A DNA stretch of 64,000 nucleotides from a virus. The notes under the pieces are model-generated. The model saw only the letters and a program-made list of their open reading frames with translations. It did not search any database and was not told the origin of the DNA. Of the stretch, positions 22,754 through 31,166 are shown in pieces (the stretch's first letter is position 1; each line of letters opens with the position of its first letter). Both the position numbers and the translations under genes were made by a program. The stretch is taken from the IMG/VR virus record IMGVR_UViG_3300047548_000652, positions 62,001 through 126,000 of that record; one strand, given 5' to 3'.

Positions 22754-23311
22754 TTACGAATCAACCCCGTTGATACTGCCACCAGAAGGCTTGTTTAGGT
22801 TGGCAGGTACTTCACGCAAACACTGCCCCATAAGACCGACAGCATTGCGAGAATTCTTTAATTGGACCTCTGCATTTTCAACGGTCCCTGGCATAATCAT
22901 TACCATCTTGTCATAAACCGTGAATGCCTTAAGAAACTTCTCATGATCCAAGCCACGAATCTGAATTGTATTCTTATCTATAAGAGTGAAGGTGGCCTGC
23001 CATGACTCTACTCTATTACCGCTATACATATTCAGTGTCATTTGATGACTATTTCCATATGGGCCTTCAACGTTCCAGATATTGTTATTCATCTCAAGCA
23101 GAAGTTCACCATCTGCCAAGTCCTGAATAAGCAGAAATGTTGAACCATCATCCCACGATGCGGAAGCAATACAGGATGGATTTGTTTCACTATCACCAGA
23201 GAAACCAAACACCCGCCAATAACCAACACTCTGGTCAAAGAAGTTATCAGCAAATGTGGGTGTCACAAGAGCCAAACTCATTGCCGTAGCCATAAGCATT
23301 TTCTTAATCAT
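22754..23311 (-). CDS. Secreted periplasmic protein of unknown function
   Basis: 185 aa from the ATG at 23309-23311 (AAAGGA upstream); TTG at 23317 is less likely. The signal peptide (MIKKMLMATAMSLALVTPTFA) is cleaved near TFA-DN. The mature part is mainly beta with two cysteines. Not assigned to a family. It sits in a block with other exported genes. Confidence 0.78.
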   Translation of the reverse strand: MIKKMLMATAMSLALVTPTFADNFFDQSVGYWRVFGFSGDSETNPSCIASASWDDGSTFLLIQDLADGELLLEMNNNIWNVEGPYGNSHQMTLNMYSGNRVESWQATFTLIDKNTIQIRGLDHEKFLKAFTVYDKMVMIMPGTVENAEVQLKNSRNAVGLMGQCLREVPANLNKPSGGSINGVDS

Positions 23312-23326
23312 TGTCAATATATCCTT

Positions 23327-23521
23327 TTAATCAGTATCTCTAACTGGAATAACATCACATTCAATTGTTAGCCACATCTTTAGAAATGGATGTGGATAAG
23401 ATTGAACAAACTTTTCTGCTTCCTCTTTTGTGTATGTGACTTTTAGGATCACATGTCTATTTGGCCATGCATAGTATGATGGTAAGCAAACCTTATATAT
23501 CTTAATGTTGGAGTCGCTCAT
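23327..23521 (-). CDS. Small hypothetical protein
   Basis: 64 aa, soluble, with Tyr/Trp/Pro-rich beta segments. The ATG (23519-23521) lies close to the end of the previous gene. Not recognised. Confidence 0.65.
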   Translation of the reverse strand: MSDSNIKIYKVCLPSYYAWPNRHVILKVTYTKEEAEKFVQSYPHPFLKMWLTIECDVIPVRDTD

Positions 23522-23536
23522 TGTTTTACACCAGTA

Positions 23537-23785
23537 TCAGTTCATCATACTCGGTCTTTCGAGGTCTTTAAGCTGTTTTGTTTCATCAATCATAATAGAA
23601 ACCACTTTACTTAGAGAATCGTTAGTAAGGGCATCAATATCCTTGATGATCAGCATTATACTAGAGGCAATCAATGCTATTCGTTCTTTATCACTCACAC
23701 CAACGCCTTCAAACTTATCGGCAAATATTTCAATAATATCATTAGCAACATCATTGACTCGCACTGCCTTTTCTTCAATGTCCAT
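23537..23785 (-). CDS. Small helical hypothetical protein
   Basis: 82 aa from the ATG at 23785 (MDIEEKAVRV); GAGG is nine bases upstream. Amphipathic helices, no cysteines. A TTGACA-17-TATTAT promoter lies upstream. Unknown function. Confidence 0.65.
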   Translation of the reverse strand: MDIEEKAVRVNDVANDIIEIFADKFEGVGVSDKERIALIASSIMLIIKDIDALTNDSLSKVVSIMIDETKQLKDLERPSMMN

Positions 23786-23819
23786 AATATTCATCCTCAC
23801 AGGTTTTCATCATGAAAGT

Positions 23820-23848
23820 ATAATAGCACAACACCAGGAGCGTGTCAA
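23820..23848 (-). promoter_or_regulatory. Sigma70-type promoter
   Basis: TTGACA (23843-23848), 17-base spacer, TATTAT (23820-23825) on the minus strand, upstream of the 82-aa gene. The -35 box overlaps the end of the RlpA-like gene region upstream. Confidence 0.65.
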
Positions 23849-24187
23849 CTACATTTTTGAGATTGTAACGTTTGCCAATCCACCCATACCAATAGCCTTT
23901 GCAGCGGCACGAGACAAATCAATAATACGACCCTTAACAAAGGGGCCACGGTCATTAATTGTAACCACAACCGACTTGCCATTGCTCTTGTTTGTCACAC
24001 GAACTTTTGATCCGCAAGGCAATGTCTTATGTGCTGCTGTCATTGCATTTGGATTGAATCGACCACCACAAGCAACTGCCTGGGGCTGCCAATAGAAGGA
24101 TGCAATACCCGACTGAGCACTTGCATCAGGAATAAAAGAACACGAGACAGCGAGCATTGCCGCTGTGGCAATAAACATATTTTTCAT
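23849..24187 (-). CDS. rlpA: RlpA-like secreted protein (double-psi beta-barrel)
   Basis: 112 aa. Signal peptide ([21 protein letters not shown]) then the RlpA core: [65 protein letters not shown]. RlpA proteins bind or cleave stripped glycan strands at the septum. The usual SPOR domain is absent, as in short RlpA homologues. A phage copy may act on host peptidoglycan during lysis or division control. Confidence 0.9.
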   Translation of the reverse strand: MKNMFIATAAMLAVSCSFIPDASAQSGIASFYWQPQAVACGGRFNPNAMTAAHKTLPCGSKVRVTNKSNGKSVVVTINDRGPFVKGRIIDLSRAAAKAIGMGGLANVTISKM

Positions 24188-24200
24188 GAATGAATCTTTC

Positions 24201-24374
24201 TTAATCTACCAGAAGCTTCTTTTCAGACTTTTGGATAGTGATGTTGCTATTGACGTTTTCCAGTTTCATCTGGTTGTAGACATCAAGGGCTTCATCATAT
24301 GAGTTGAACTTGATGCTTTTTGTAGATCCATTATCAACCATCTCAACTACCCATTCAACGATTGTGCTTGCCAT
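24201..24374 (-). CDS. Small hypothetical protein
   Basis: 57 aa ([20 protein letters not shown]...). AGGAG seven bases before the ATG at 24372-24374 and placement exactly between two genes support it. Mixed alpha/beta; a short beta-alpha-beta fold like MoaD-size proteins is possible but unproven. Confidence 0.75.
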   Translation of the reverse strand: MASTIVEWVVEMVDNGSTKSIKFNSYDEALDVYNQMKLENVNSNITIQKSEKKLLVD

Positions 24375-24391
24375 ATTGTTTCTCCTATCGT

Positions 24392-24679
24392 TTAGTCACA
24401 TACAAGTTCTTGACGAATATGACGAGTGCCATAACGGTCTGTGAAATAGACATTATCATAATAACAGTATTCACGACGATGACGGCGTGAAGATTCAGCA
24501 GCAATACCTAGTCCAATGATGGCAGCGGCAGCACCAATACCGATTGCAATCTCTGCACCCCGGCCATGTCCACGATGGTGATGATGGTGATGATGATCAT
24601 GATATCCACGACCATGAGCAAAGGCTGCTGTTGGTAGAATGGTGGCAGCAATCAATGCAGCAACTAAAACTTTCTTCAT
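24392..24679 (-). CDS. Secreted histidine-rich protein
   Basis: 95 aa. Signal peptide (MKKVLVAALIAATILPTAAFA) then a His cluster with seven consecutive His (about residues 28-35), an Ala/Gly hydrophobic segment (EIAIGIGAAAAIIGLGIA) and a C-terminus with two cysteines. The His run should bind transition metals, so it may sequester metal in the periplasm or membrane. Strong promoter upstream. Not assigned to a family. Confidence 0.8.
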   Translation of the reverse strand: MKKVLVAALIAATILPTAAFAHGRGYHDHHHHHHHRGHGRGAEIAIGIGAAAAIIGLGIAAESSRRHRREYCYYDNVYFTDRYGTRHIRQELVCD

Positions 24680-24716
24680 ATTACATAATCCCTTTTTGCA
24701 TGTTATGTCTTACTAT

Positions 24717-24745
24717 ATAGTATCCCAAAGTCGGTTTGGTGTCAA
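24717..24745 (-). promoter_or_regulatory. Sigma70-type promoter for His-rich gene
   Basis: TTGACA (24740-24745), 17-base spacer, TACTAT (24717-24722) on the minus strand, about 40 bases upstream of the ATG at 24679. Confidence 0.7.
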
Positions 24746-24750
24746 GCCCA

Positions 24751-25212
24751 TTAAAGTTTTTCCACATCCTGTTCATTGGTGGTGTAATATACATCAGGAA
24801 TATTGTATGTTACAATACATCTCAAACAACCACAACAAGGTTTAGCCAACCCAAACTCCACAACCTTTCGTGAGCAATCCTGAAACTTGATTCGACAAAT
24901 ATAAAGACTGGCCTTCTCAAGTTCATTTTGAGATATATACCGGAGTGCATTCTTGATTGCAGAAGTCTCGGCATGTAGAAAAACAGCATCAGAGTTTTTA
25001 CCGTAGCGTGCCTGAAAGGGATGAGACTTCTTCTCGTTGATACCAAATGAAATAATGTCATTACGATAAACGACACATGCCGCCAGACGGGCATTGCCGC
25101 TGACAGGATTTACAATATCAGCGGCAACTTTAGCAAGGATGTTCATGTATCGTGAAGTTTTAGTTCCGCCAACTACCGTAGTAGTTGGCATGGTCGGTGC
25201 AACATCAATCAT
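24751..25212 (-). CDS. Cytidine/dCMP deaminase-like protein
   Basis: 153 aa from the ATG at 25210-25212. The zinc-deaminase motifs are HAETSAI (HAE) and PCCGC near the C-terminus (PCxxC). It could convert dCMP to dUMP for ThyX, but the substrate cannot be read from sequence. It overlaps the end of the SprT-like gene. Confidence 0.82.
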   Translation of the reverse strand: MIDVAPTMPTTTVVGGTKTSRYMNILAKVAADIVNPVSGNARLAACVVYRNDIISFGINEKKSHPFQARYGKNSDAVFLHAETSAIKNALRYISQNELEKASLYICRIKFQDCSRKVVEFGLAKPCCGCLRCIVTYNIPDVYYTTNEQDVEKL

Positions 25213-25675
25213 TGAGTAGTTCTTTCTCTCTCTTTCGCATGTGAATGACATAGGCATCATGCAGATACTTTTCTGACAAATGAGCCTCAATCTCCCATGG
25301 CATCTTCTTATATTGCTTTTCTGTCATGTGCATTTGTTTACCCATCCACTTATAGTTGCCCTGGTCATACACCTTGAACTCACCACGAGCGAATTGCTTG
25401 ATGTGGACCATTTCATGGGCTATGGTCTTGATTGTTTTCTTTTTAGAAAGATTTGATGACAGAAAGATTTCAAACTCACGAGGGAGTTTGCGTTCATAGT
25501 CTGTGGGTAGACATAGACCCCATATAGTACTAGGTAGTGATCCACTCACAATAACATCAAGTTCGACATTTTTAGATAGTCGTTTACCTAAAAGAATCTC
25601 AGCAAAGAAGTTTAGAATATACTTCATTTCCTTCTTTGTCAAAGATTCTGCGTTACCTCTTATTGATATTTTCAT
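25205..25675 (-). CDS. SprT-like metallopeptidase-fold protein
   Basis: 156 aa with HEMVH (87-91), the zinc-binding active-site motif of SprT/zincin folds, and a conserved WEIEAH C-terminal segment that may supply the third ligand. Widespread in tailed phages, where the role is unknown. It is preceded by a TTGACA-17-TATATT promoter and overlaps the deaminase gene. Confidence 0.82.
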   Translation of the reverse strand: MKISIRGNAESLTKKEMKYILNFFAEILLGKRLSKNVELDVIVSGSLPSTIWGLCLPTDYERKLPREFEIFLSSNLSKKKTIKTIAHEMVHIKQFARGEFKVYDQGNYKWMGKQMHMTEKQYKKMPWEIEAHLSEKYLHDAYVIHMRKREKELLND

Positions 25676-25712
25676 GCAGATATAATCCTGGTATATCTTC
25701 TATTGATCGTAT

Positions 25713-25741
25713 AATATAACATAAAACCTGAATGTTGTCAA
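25713..25741 (-). promoter_or_regulatory. Sigma70-type promoter
   Basis: TTGACA (25736-25741), 17-base spacer, TATATT (25713-25718) on the minus strand, about 40 bases before the SprT-like gene. Confidence 0.7.
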
Positions 25742-25770
25742 GCAAAAAATATGTCAACAAAATCAATGGG

Positions 25771-26010
25771 TTAGGCAAACTCCCCAGTAAAGGCGGTATC
25801 TACATCATCAATATTCACCTGTTTGAGCATAAAGTTTGGAGTGAAACCATCGAAGGCACCACCCGAATTTAGGAAGGATATACAACTCTCGGCATCATCA
25901 AGGAAGTAGAAGAAATCATAGACCTGTTGAGTTTGCTCCTCAAATACACAAAAGAATGTATTTTGATCATCATCTGTTAAAGTGTGGAGAGTGTAGTTTT
26001 CGATTGTCAT
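25771..26010 (-). CDS. Small acidic hypothetical protein
   Basis: 79 aa, Asp/Phe-rich, with TFFCVFEEQTQQVYDFFYFL in the middle. Start ATG at 26008-26010. It lies just after the helicase gene and ends near the promoter before the SprT-like gene. Not recognised. Confidence 0.65.
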   Translation of the reverse strand: MTIENYTLHTLTDDDQNTFFCVFEEQTQQVYDFFYFLDDAESCISFLNSGGAFDGFTPNFMLKQVNIDDVDTAFTGEFA

Positions 26011-26027
26011 TGTGTGACCTTTCTTTT

Positions 26028-27428
26028 CTACTGAACTTTCAACTTCTTAAACTTGTTGTTTGTTACATTCAATGTTCTTGTATTACTTGAGTTTAGAGGC
26101 ATTTGACCACTATCTGCAATGTTCTTTTGAGCAGAAGCGTCACAATCATACAGCTTCATCTTGCTTCTGTCAATACCTATCACAAACCGCTTGTTTATGG
26201 TTGGATCATTATACCTGTTCTTCAACTGTTTGATTAGTACCTGATTAAGTTGCTGAAGCTCCTCAGAAGAAATGATGGCAAACATAAAGTCCGCTGTTGC
26301 AGGTAGACCGAAACTTTCTGATGTATCTTCAAGTCCAACATCAGAAGATACAAAGCCTGTTCGATTGACCTGTGTTGCAGAAAAGATTGGCACATCATGT
26401 TCTACACCAAGACCTCTAAGTTCTTCGGCAATAGACTTGACATAGGTATAACTGTTGACGTTACCTCCTGGCTTTATTCTTGAAGATGCACAAATGTTTA
26501 GATAGTCAATAAAGATGATATCTGGCACAAATGACTTCTTGAGTTTTAGTTCATTCAACAATGCCTTGAAGTGGATTGTTGAGGCACCAGCGGTTGGATA
26601 CTCCTTTACAATGAGTTTTCCGTTTGACTTCGATTTTACTTTCTCGATTCTCTTGATGTATTCATTCTTGTTTAGAGCCATCAAATCATCAAATGAAATG
26701 TTCAGTAGATTGGCATCTATTCGCTTTGCAACTTCTTCTTCGGCAAGCTCAAGAGTAATATACAGAACATTCTTACCTTGATTTAGATGTGATGCTGCCA
26801 CATGACACATAAACAAAGATTTACCAACACCTGTGCCAGCCATAGCAATATTCAAGGTCTTCTTAGGTAAGCCACCACGAGTAATCTCATTGAAGTATTC
26901 CAGATCGAATGGAAGCCTTTCCTGAACTCTATGGTAATAATCAAACCGCTTTTCATAGTCCTCAGTATAGCTATGACCTACATTTGGATCAAAGCTAACT
27001 GCAAGGGCATCAGAAAGAAGTTGTGGTATGGCTCCCTTGGTCATGGATAAGTTCTTGGACTTATCATCCATAATCTCAATGGATGTCATGATGGCATTGT
27101 AGATTGCTCGCTCTTGACAAAACTTCTCAGTCTTGTTGATCAACCATTCATCATTTGGTGGTGGTTCATTGCCAGATGACTCAAACTCTGCCAGAATAGA
27201 TTTCATACCCTTATGGATATCATCCCTGAAGGTTGATGTATCAATCTCAACCTTCAGGGAATCAATCGTTGGCGGAATATTATACTTGACAATAAAGTCC
27301 TTTATAACACCAAACAGATTCTTCTCTGCCTCAACAGAGAAGTACTCTGATTTTATAAATGGTAGAACCTTACGAGCATATTCATCATTCTTGAGTAATG
27401 ACTTTAGTATAATGTTCTCAACATTCAT
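26028..27428 (-). CDS. Replicative DNA helicase (T4 gp41, DnaB family)
   Basis: 466 aa. RecA-fold motor that unwinds the fork and recruits primase (2442-3476). Walker A GTGVGKS follows TLNIAM; Walker B FIDYLN; the ELAEEEVAKRI helix follows as in DnaB. An N-terminal DnaB-like helical domain precedes it. No intein was seen here, although gp41 is a known intein site in related phages. ATG overlaps no neighbour; ends 17 bases before a small acidic ORF. Confidence 0.93.
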   Translation of the reverse strand: MNVENIILKSLLKNDEYARKVLPFIKSEYFSVEAEKNLFGVIKDFIVKYNIPPTIDSLKVEIDTSTFRDDIHKGMKSILAEFESSGNEPPPNDEWLINKTEKFCQERAIYNAIMTSIEIMDDKSKNLSMTKGAIPQLLSDALAVSFDPNVGHSYTEDYEKRFDYYHRVQERLPFDLEYFNEITRGGLPKKTLNIAMAGTGVGKSLFMCHVAASHLNQGKNVLYITLELAEEEVAKRIDANLLNISFDDLMALNKNEYIKRIEKVKSKSNGKLIVKEYPTAGASTIHFKALLNELKLKKSFVPDIIFIDYLNICASSRIKPGGNVNSYTYVKSIAEELRGLGVEHDVPIFSATQVNRTGFVSSDVGLEDTSESFGLPATADFMFAIISSEELQQLNQVLIKQLKNRYNDPTINKRFVIGIDRSKMKLYDCDASAQKNIADSGQMPLNSSNTRTLNVTNNKFKKLKVQ

Positions 27429-27433
27429 AATGT

Positions 27434-27745
27434 TTATTTACCGCCTGTTTCTTCCACAATTTCTTCTTTATCATCAACATCCACAGTATCCAAAATAAGC
27501 TGATTTAGTATCAACCCGATATGAGTAGTAAACTTTGGATCAGCCCTCAAAGATGCTTCTGTATGTTCTGCTGTTTCATGCAAGTAATAGTCAAACTGCA
27601 TAACAGCAGAATCATCTTTCGTTTCTTTGATGGATACCTGAGTATATCTGTATACTACACCATTATACGGACCAGTCAATAGGTGAATAGGAACTGTATC
27701 TGCCTTGATATCGTCACGAAACTTATAATCAATATTGATAATCAT
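27434..27745 (-). CDS. Conserved T4-type hypothetical protein
   Basis: 103 aa, beta-rich N-terminal part (MIINIDYKFRDDIKADTVPI, YNGVVYRYTQVSI) and an acidic C-terminus. It sits between helicase and the UvsX C-terminal gene, a usual spot for a small phage protein. No function recognised. Confidence 0.78.
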   Translation of the reverse strand: MIINIDYKFRDDIKADTVPIHLLTGPYNGVVYRYTQVSIKETKDDSAVMQFDYYLHETAEHTEASLRADPKFTTHIGLILNQLILDTVDVDDKEEIVEETGGK

Positions 27746-27750
27746 AGGAT

Positions 27751-28248
27751 TTATTCAGCCTCCGTGGTATTTGAAACATTTGACTTTCCATAAAGGAACT
27801 CGTTCTTACACATTTCATCAATCTGTTTTAGAACATCCTCTGTGAAAAACTTTTCTGGTGTCTTGTGAATTTGAGATTCAAAAGCCTTGGTTCCATCAGG
27901 AAACTCGTATCTTGTGGATACCTTCTTTGCAATCCCAAACTTTACAGCAAGATCAAGCAACCCATAGTATGGATCAAGACCAGATGCATAGTCAAGTAGA
28001 GTTTCAACTTCCTTGTTCTCAATAGTCAATCGTGCCTTCTTCAAAACAGTTTTGATGATTGCACCAGTGACTTCATTGTCCTTGTCCTTGTTTTTCTTCT
28101 TGGAAAGAAATACAATCGAGGATGCTGCATAATCGAGGCCTGAGTTATGTGTGATAGTTCCATTTTCTAAAATGTAGTGATGAGCAGTATTTACCGTAAA
28201 ATCATAAACCGGCTCAGTTTGAACTTTTTTGATTGATAATATTTTCAT
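27751..28248 (-). CDS. uvsX: C-intein plus C-terminal part of UvsX
   Basis: 165 aa from the ATG at 28246-28248, which has AAAGGAG eight bases upstream. The first 35 residues form a C-intein (PVYDFTVNTAHHYILENG, then THN), ending in His-Asn, the last two intein residues. The next residue, Ser36, begins the C-extein SGLDYAASSIVFLSKKK, the usual continuation of UvsX after KKMGGG. After trans-splicing the product would be joined to the 218-residue N-terminal half, giving a UvsX of about 348 residues. Own start and ribosome site show independent translation. Confidence 0.88.
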   Translation of the reverse strand: MKILSIKKVQTEPVYDFTVNTAHHYILENGTITHNSGLDYAASSIVFLSKKKNKDKDNEVTGAIIKTVLKKARLTIENKEVETLLDYASGLDPYYGLLDLAVKFGIAKKVSTRYEFPDGTKAFESQIHKTPEKFFTEDVLKQIDEMCKNEFLYGKSNVSNTTEAE

Positions 28249-28927
28249 CAAGAATCTCCTTTATGTTGTATTTGCTCCATAAATGTCTCTTTATAGAGCA
28301 TAGATGAACTCCCATTGATTTACTGACACCCAATAATGATCCTATATCAGTTTTCTTTTTACATTGTTTTTTGGTGCCATCAATAAAAATAATAGTTACA
28401 GGCTCGCTTTGGTTTTTAGATATGATATCTTTCGTAGTTTTAGAATGCGTTTTTCCATAGAAATGATTATCTTTTCCGCATTTTTTTGGTCTATTTTTTA
28501 GTTTCTGTATTGTCTCATTAGAGTGTTTTTTTCCATAAAATGGATTGTTCTCTCCACTAAATCTACTATCACCATAAAATGGATTGTTCTCTCCACTGTA
28601 TAACTCTCTTAGTCCTACTCGCAAGGTTTCATATAGTTTACCATTACCAACTCTTACATAACCGCTTTTATTATTAGAGACTTTCATTTTTATAAAAGCA
28701 AAAGCCATTGATATTTTATCTCTTTTATCTTCTACCATTTTTGTCAATAATGCGTGTGATATAAAATGTTCTCTTGGTGTCAAATATGCAATATTGCCTT
28801 CGCTATTTGATCCACCAAGAGATTTTGGTATTATATGATGGGCTTCACAGATCAAAGGTTTTTCACGCTGCTTCGATCTGTCCATAAGAGAGAAGTAGAT
28901 TTTTGTATATTTGTTTTTCATAAACAT
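28214..28927 (-). CDS. HNH homing endonuclease with NUMOD3-like repeats
   Basis: 237 aa from the ATG at 28925-28927 (AAGGAG upstream). The HNH core is [18 protein letters not shown] with following H residues. Then come repeats of GENNPFYGK type (three copies, NUMOD3-like), which bind DNA. It fills the gap between the two UvsX-intein halves, overlapping the N-half by 65 bases and the C-half by 35. It is thus the likely engine of spread of the split intein. Confidence 0.88.
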   Translation of the reverse strand: MFMKNKYTKIYFSLMDRSKQREKPLICEAHHIIPKSLGGSNSEGNIAYLTPREHFISHALLTKMVEDKRDKISMAFAFIKMKVSNNKSGYVRVGNGKLYETLRVGLRELYSGENNPFYGDSRFSGENNPFYGKKHSNETIQKLKNRPKKCGKDNHFYGKTHSKTTKDIISKNQSEPVTIIFIDGTKKQCKKKTDIGSLLGVSKSMGVHLCSIKRHLWSKYNIKEILDENIINQKSSN

Positions 28928-29876
28928 CGAGGTCTCCTTGCATATCTGCAACCTCAATATTTAGTGTTTCTGTATTTTTGACCGAATCCAGCATAGCATA
29001 TACAGATTTCCATTCACCGTCTACCAAAAACTTATGATCACCAGAACATTTTACTTTTGATCCATCATCAAAAGTAAGTTCGAATACTTCTTTATCATCA
29101 AAGGAAAAAGTTTCAGTGATCATCTTATCACCATATAGGGTAGATACAAAGTCTCCAACTTTTAGGTTTTGTATTTCTATTAGCCCGTCAGGAGTTTGTA
29201 TTTTTGTTCCTTTGACCAAACAACCACCACCCATCTTCTTGGTTGGAACATAGGCACCTACCACATCATAGATGTGATTCGTGACAACCAGAGGCACCTT
29301 TGCCTTACCCAACTTTAATGTGAGAACACGGAAGGCTGCACGAATAAGCTGTGCCCGTGTCATATCACGCTTGTCTTCACCTTTTGTCATATCATCAATC
29401 TCTTTGTCGGTTGATAGATTACCCAAAGAGTCAAGTACAAATAACATTGGTGGGGCATCCTTGGTTTTCATGTAAGTATCAAGGATTTTGATTGCCTGAG
29501 TTCTAAACTCTTGAACTGTGGCGACAGGAACAATAGCAATACGCTTTGTGTCCACACCACGATCTTCAAGCATCTTCTTTGAGATTGCAGACTCTGATTC
29601 AAAATAGAAGACAAAGGACTTATCATTATCCTTTTGAAACTGCCTGACAATATTGATTGCAAAGAAGGTTTTACCAGTCGAAGGCTCACCAGCAAAAGCA
29701 GTCACTTTATTATTGGGCAGACCGTCATAGATTGAACCGGAAAGAAGGGCATTTAGGCTGTATGAGCCAGTGCCGATATATCCGGTAACATCACCAGCAT
29801 CAATGCCTTCATCAGCAATACCGGCGTACTCGTTGTCAATCTCTTTGAGAAGAGATGAAAAAATATCATCTGTCAT
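28863..29876 (-). CDS. uvsX: N-terminal part of UvsX plus N-intein
   Basis: 337 aa. Residues 1-218 are the first part of UvsX, the T4 RecA: Walker A GEPSTGKT (63-70), [11 protein letters not shown] (Walker B region), [15 protein letters not shown] (213-218). Cys219 then begins an N-intein: [27 protein letters not shown], block-B-like SGDHKFL (278-284) and a C-terminal tail to 337. The protein stops there, so it can only be completed by trans-splicing with the C-half at 27751-28248. It catalyses strand exchange in recombination and replication restart. Confidence 0.9.
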   Translation of the reverse strand: MTDDIFSSLLKEIDNEYAGIADEGIDAGDVTGYIGTGSYSLNALLSGSIYDGLPNNKVTAFAGEPSTGKTFFAINIVRQFQKDNDKSFVFYFESESAISKKMLEDRGVDTKRIAIVPVATVQEFRTQAIKILDTYMKTKDAPPMLFVLDSLGNLSTDKEIDDMTKGEDKRDMTRAQLIRAAFRVLTLKLGKAKVPLVVTNHIYDVVGAYVPTKKMGGGCLVKGTKIQTPDGLIEIQNLKVGDFVSTLYGDKMITETFSFDDKEVFELTFDDGSKVKCSGDHKFLVDGEWKSVYAMLDSVKNTETLNIEVADMQGDLDVYEKQIYKNLLLSYGQIEAA

Positions 29877-29929
29877 AAGGTTCTCCTTATTGTATGTGTT
29901 AAATGAATAGCAATCTCGCCATTCAGGTC

Positions 29930-29937
29930 TATTTATA
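29930..29937 (-). promoter_or_regulatory. Possible late-type promoter TATAAATA
   Basis: TATAAATA on the minus strand, 54 bases before uvsX. UvsX is usually early, so this may be an extra late promoter or chance. Confidence 0.4.
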
Positions 29938-30277
29938 ATCTTACGATATCTTCTTCACTACATGTATGGCCTTGTTGTAGTTCCAGGATTACCAAAGGTG
30001 TATCCTTGGATGTATTAGTGACCTTGTGTATATCTCGAACATGTATCTTATGCATATCACCAGCACAGATTTTATATCCAAGTTCATTTATCTTCAAAAG
30101 TCCTTCTCCTGAAATAACAATCCAGGCCTCGGATCGTAGATTATGATACTGAAGACTAATGCTGTTTTCTGGAAGGATGGATAACTTCTTTACTTTATAT
30201 CCATCCCCTCTTTCCAGAACATACCATGATCCCCAGGGTCTTTTACAATAATCAACATCATCTAACTTTTTTGACAT
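29933..30277 (-). CDS. Cupin, phosphomannose isomerase (ManC C-terminal) type
   Basis: 114 aa single-domain cupin. [39 protein letters not shown] and HKVTN match the C-terminal half of type II phosphomannose isomerase/GDP-mannose pyrophosphorylase (ManC/AlgA). It would interconvert fructose-6-P and mannose-6-P, feeding GDP-mannose synthesis. The pyrophosphorylase half is absent here. It may serve the sugar cluster about 6 kb away, although it lies in the replication region. Confidence 0.8.
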   Translation of the reverse strand: MSKKLDDVDYCKRPWGSWYVLERGDGYKVKKLSILPENSISLQYHNLRSEAWIVISGEGLLKINELGYKICAGDMHKIHVRDIHKVTNTSKDTPLVILELQQGHTCSEEDIVRL

Positions 30278-31134
30278 TAAAATTCACCACCATCATTATG
30301 TGTTGTTTCTATTTTCTTTTTCCTTCTTGGTTCTTTGAAGGACTTGGGGGTTTTCATTTCCAAGAACTCCATTCTTTCATAGTCATCTTTACGAGATATT
30401 GTAATATTGAAAGCAAGCAGCAACATAACTGCCAGTGGATCAAATACAAATATCACCAATAGTATCACAAATCTTACTGCTTTGTCAATGACTTCATTGG
30501 ACGAATCCTCGTAGATAACCTCTGCGACATATTTGAGAGGACCTACTTCTGCTTCTAACTTTTTGACTTCAGCATCACCCTTGATCTTTTCAATACGCAT
30601 AGGCTTTAGTTCTTCAAGAAGTTTATTCTTTTGATCTACAAGCTCTTGGCGATTCTTCTTTTGTTCTTTAGAAGCAGAAAGAGCAGATGTTCCGCTTTTC
30701 TTTTCAATGATCTTATTGATTGAATCGTCAATGACCTTGATTTGCTTATCAATATCAGCAATCTCCTCTTGTTTGAACTTTATTTGCTCATCAAGAATTG
30801 TTTGTCCGCTGGCTGCACCAGTCTCAATAGATACCTGATGTTCAATATGAGCACGAGACAGAAAACCAAAGATGCCCATTGATGTGATGCCCATAAGGAC
30901 GACTATCGCTAATAGAAAATATGACTTCACCCTCCATTTGATATATGACCAGTTATGATATAACCAGGATACTGCGACAAGTTTACCTATTTCAAGAATT
31001 GATCCCATAATAACAACTGGCCAAAACGCACCAGCAAAGATTGCTGTAAGACCGATGATGCTGTAATAAGCAGCAACACCAGACAATGCCAACCCTGTTA
31101 TTAGCACAAGGAAGGCTAAAATATTGTGTTTCAT
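30277..31134 (-). CDS. Membrane protein with long coiled coil
   Basis: 285 aa. Three N-terminal membrane segments (residues about 5-28, 35-55, 73-95), a long charged coiled coil (about 115-210) and a final membrane segment (about 222-245), then a basic tail. This layout is known from conserved unnamed proteins of T4-type phages. A CATAAATA element lies upstream. The start overlaps the cupin gene by a base. Function unknown. Confidence 0.82.
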   Translation of the reverse strand: MKHNILAFLVLITGLALSGVAAYYSIIGLTAIFAGAFWPVVIMGSILEIGKLVAVSWLYHNWSYIKWRVKSYFLLAIVVLMGITSMGIFGFLSRAHIEHQVSIETGAASGQTILDEQIKFKQEEIADIDKQIKVIDDSINKIIEKKSGTSALSASKEQKKNRQELVDQKNKLLEELKPMRIEKIKGDAEVKKLEAEVGPLKYVAEVIYEDSSNEVIDKAVRFVILLVIFVFDPLAVMLLLAFNITISRKDDYERMEFLEMKTPKSFKEPRRKKKIETTHNDGGEF

Positions 31135-31166
31135 GACACCCTTCTGTTGTATATGTTAGCTTTTAT

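Noticed and set aside
22850-22860. Avoidance of GAATTC as a sign of an EcoRI-like specificity
   Set aside because: GAATTC is present here and also near 41860, so no avoidance is evident in this window.
26028-27428. Intein in the gp41-type helicase, a known hot spot
   Set aside because: The helicase reads continuously through its P-loop and Walker B motifs with no intein blocks.
28214-29876. UvsX interruption as a group I intron
   Set aside because: The protein sequence carries intein start Cys, block B-like and C-terminal His-Asn motifs directly joined to the extein; ribosome sites precede each ORF, which fits split intein rather than RNA splicing.
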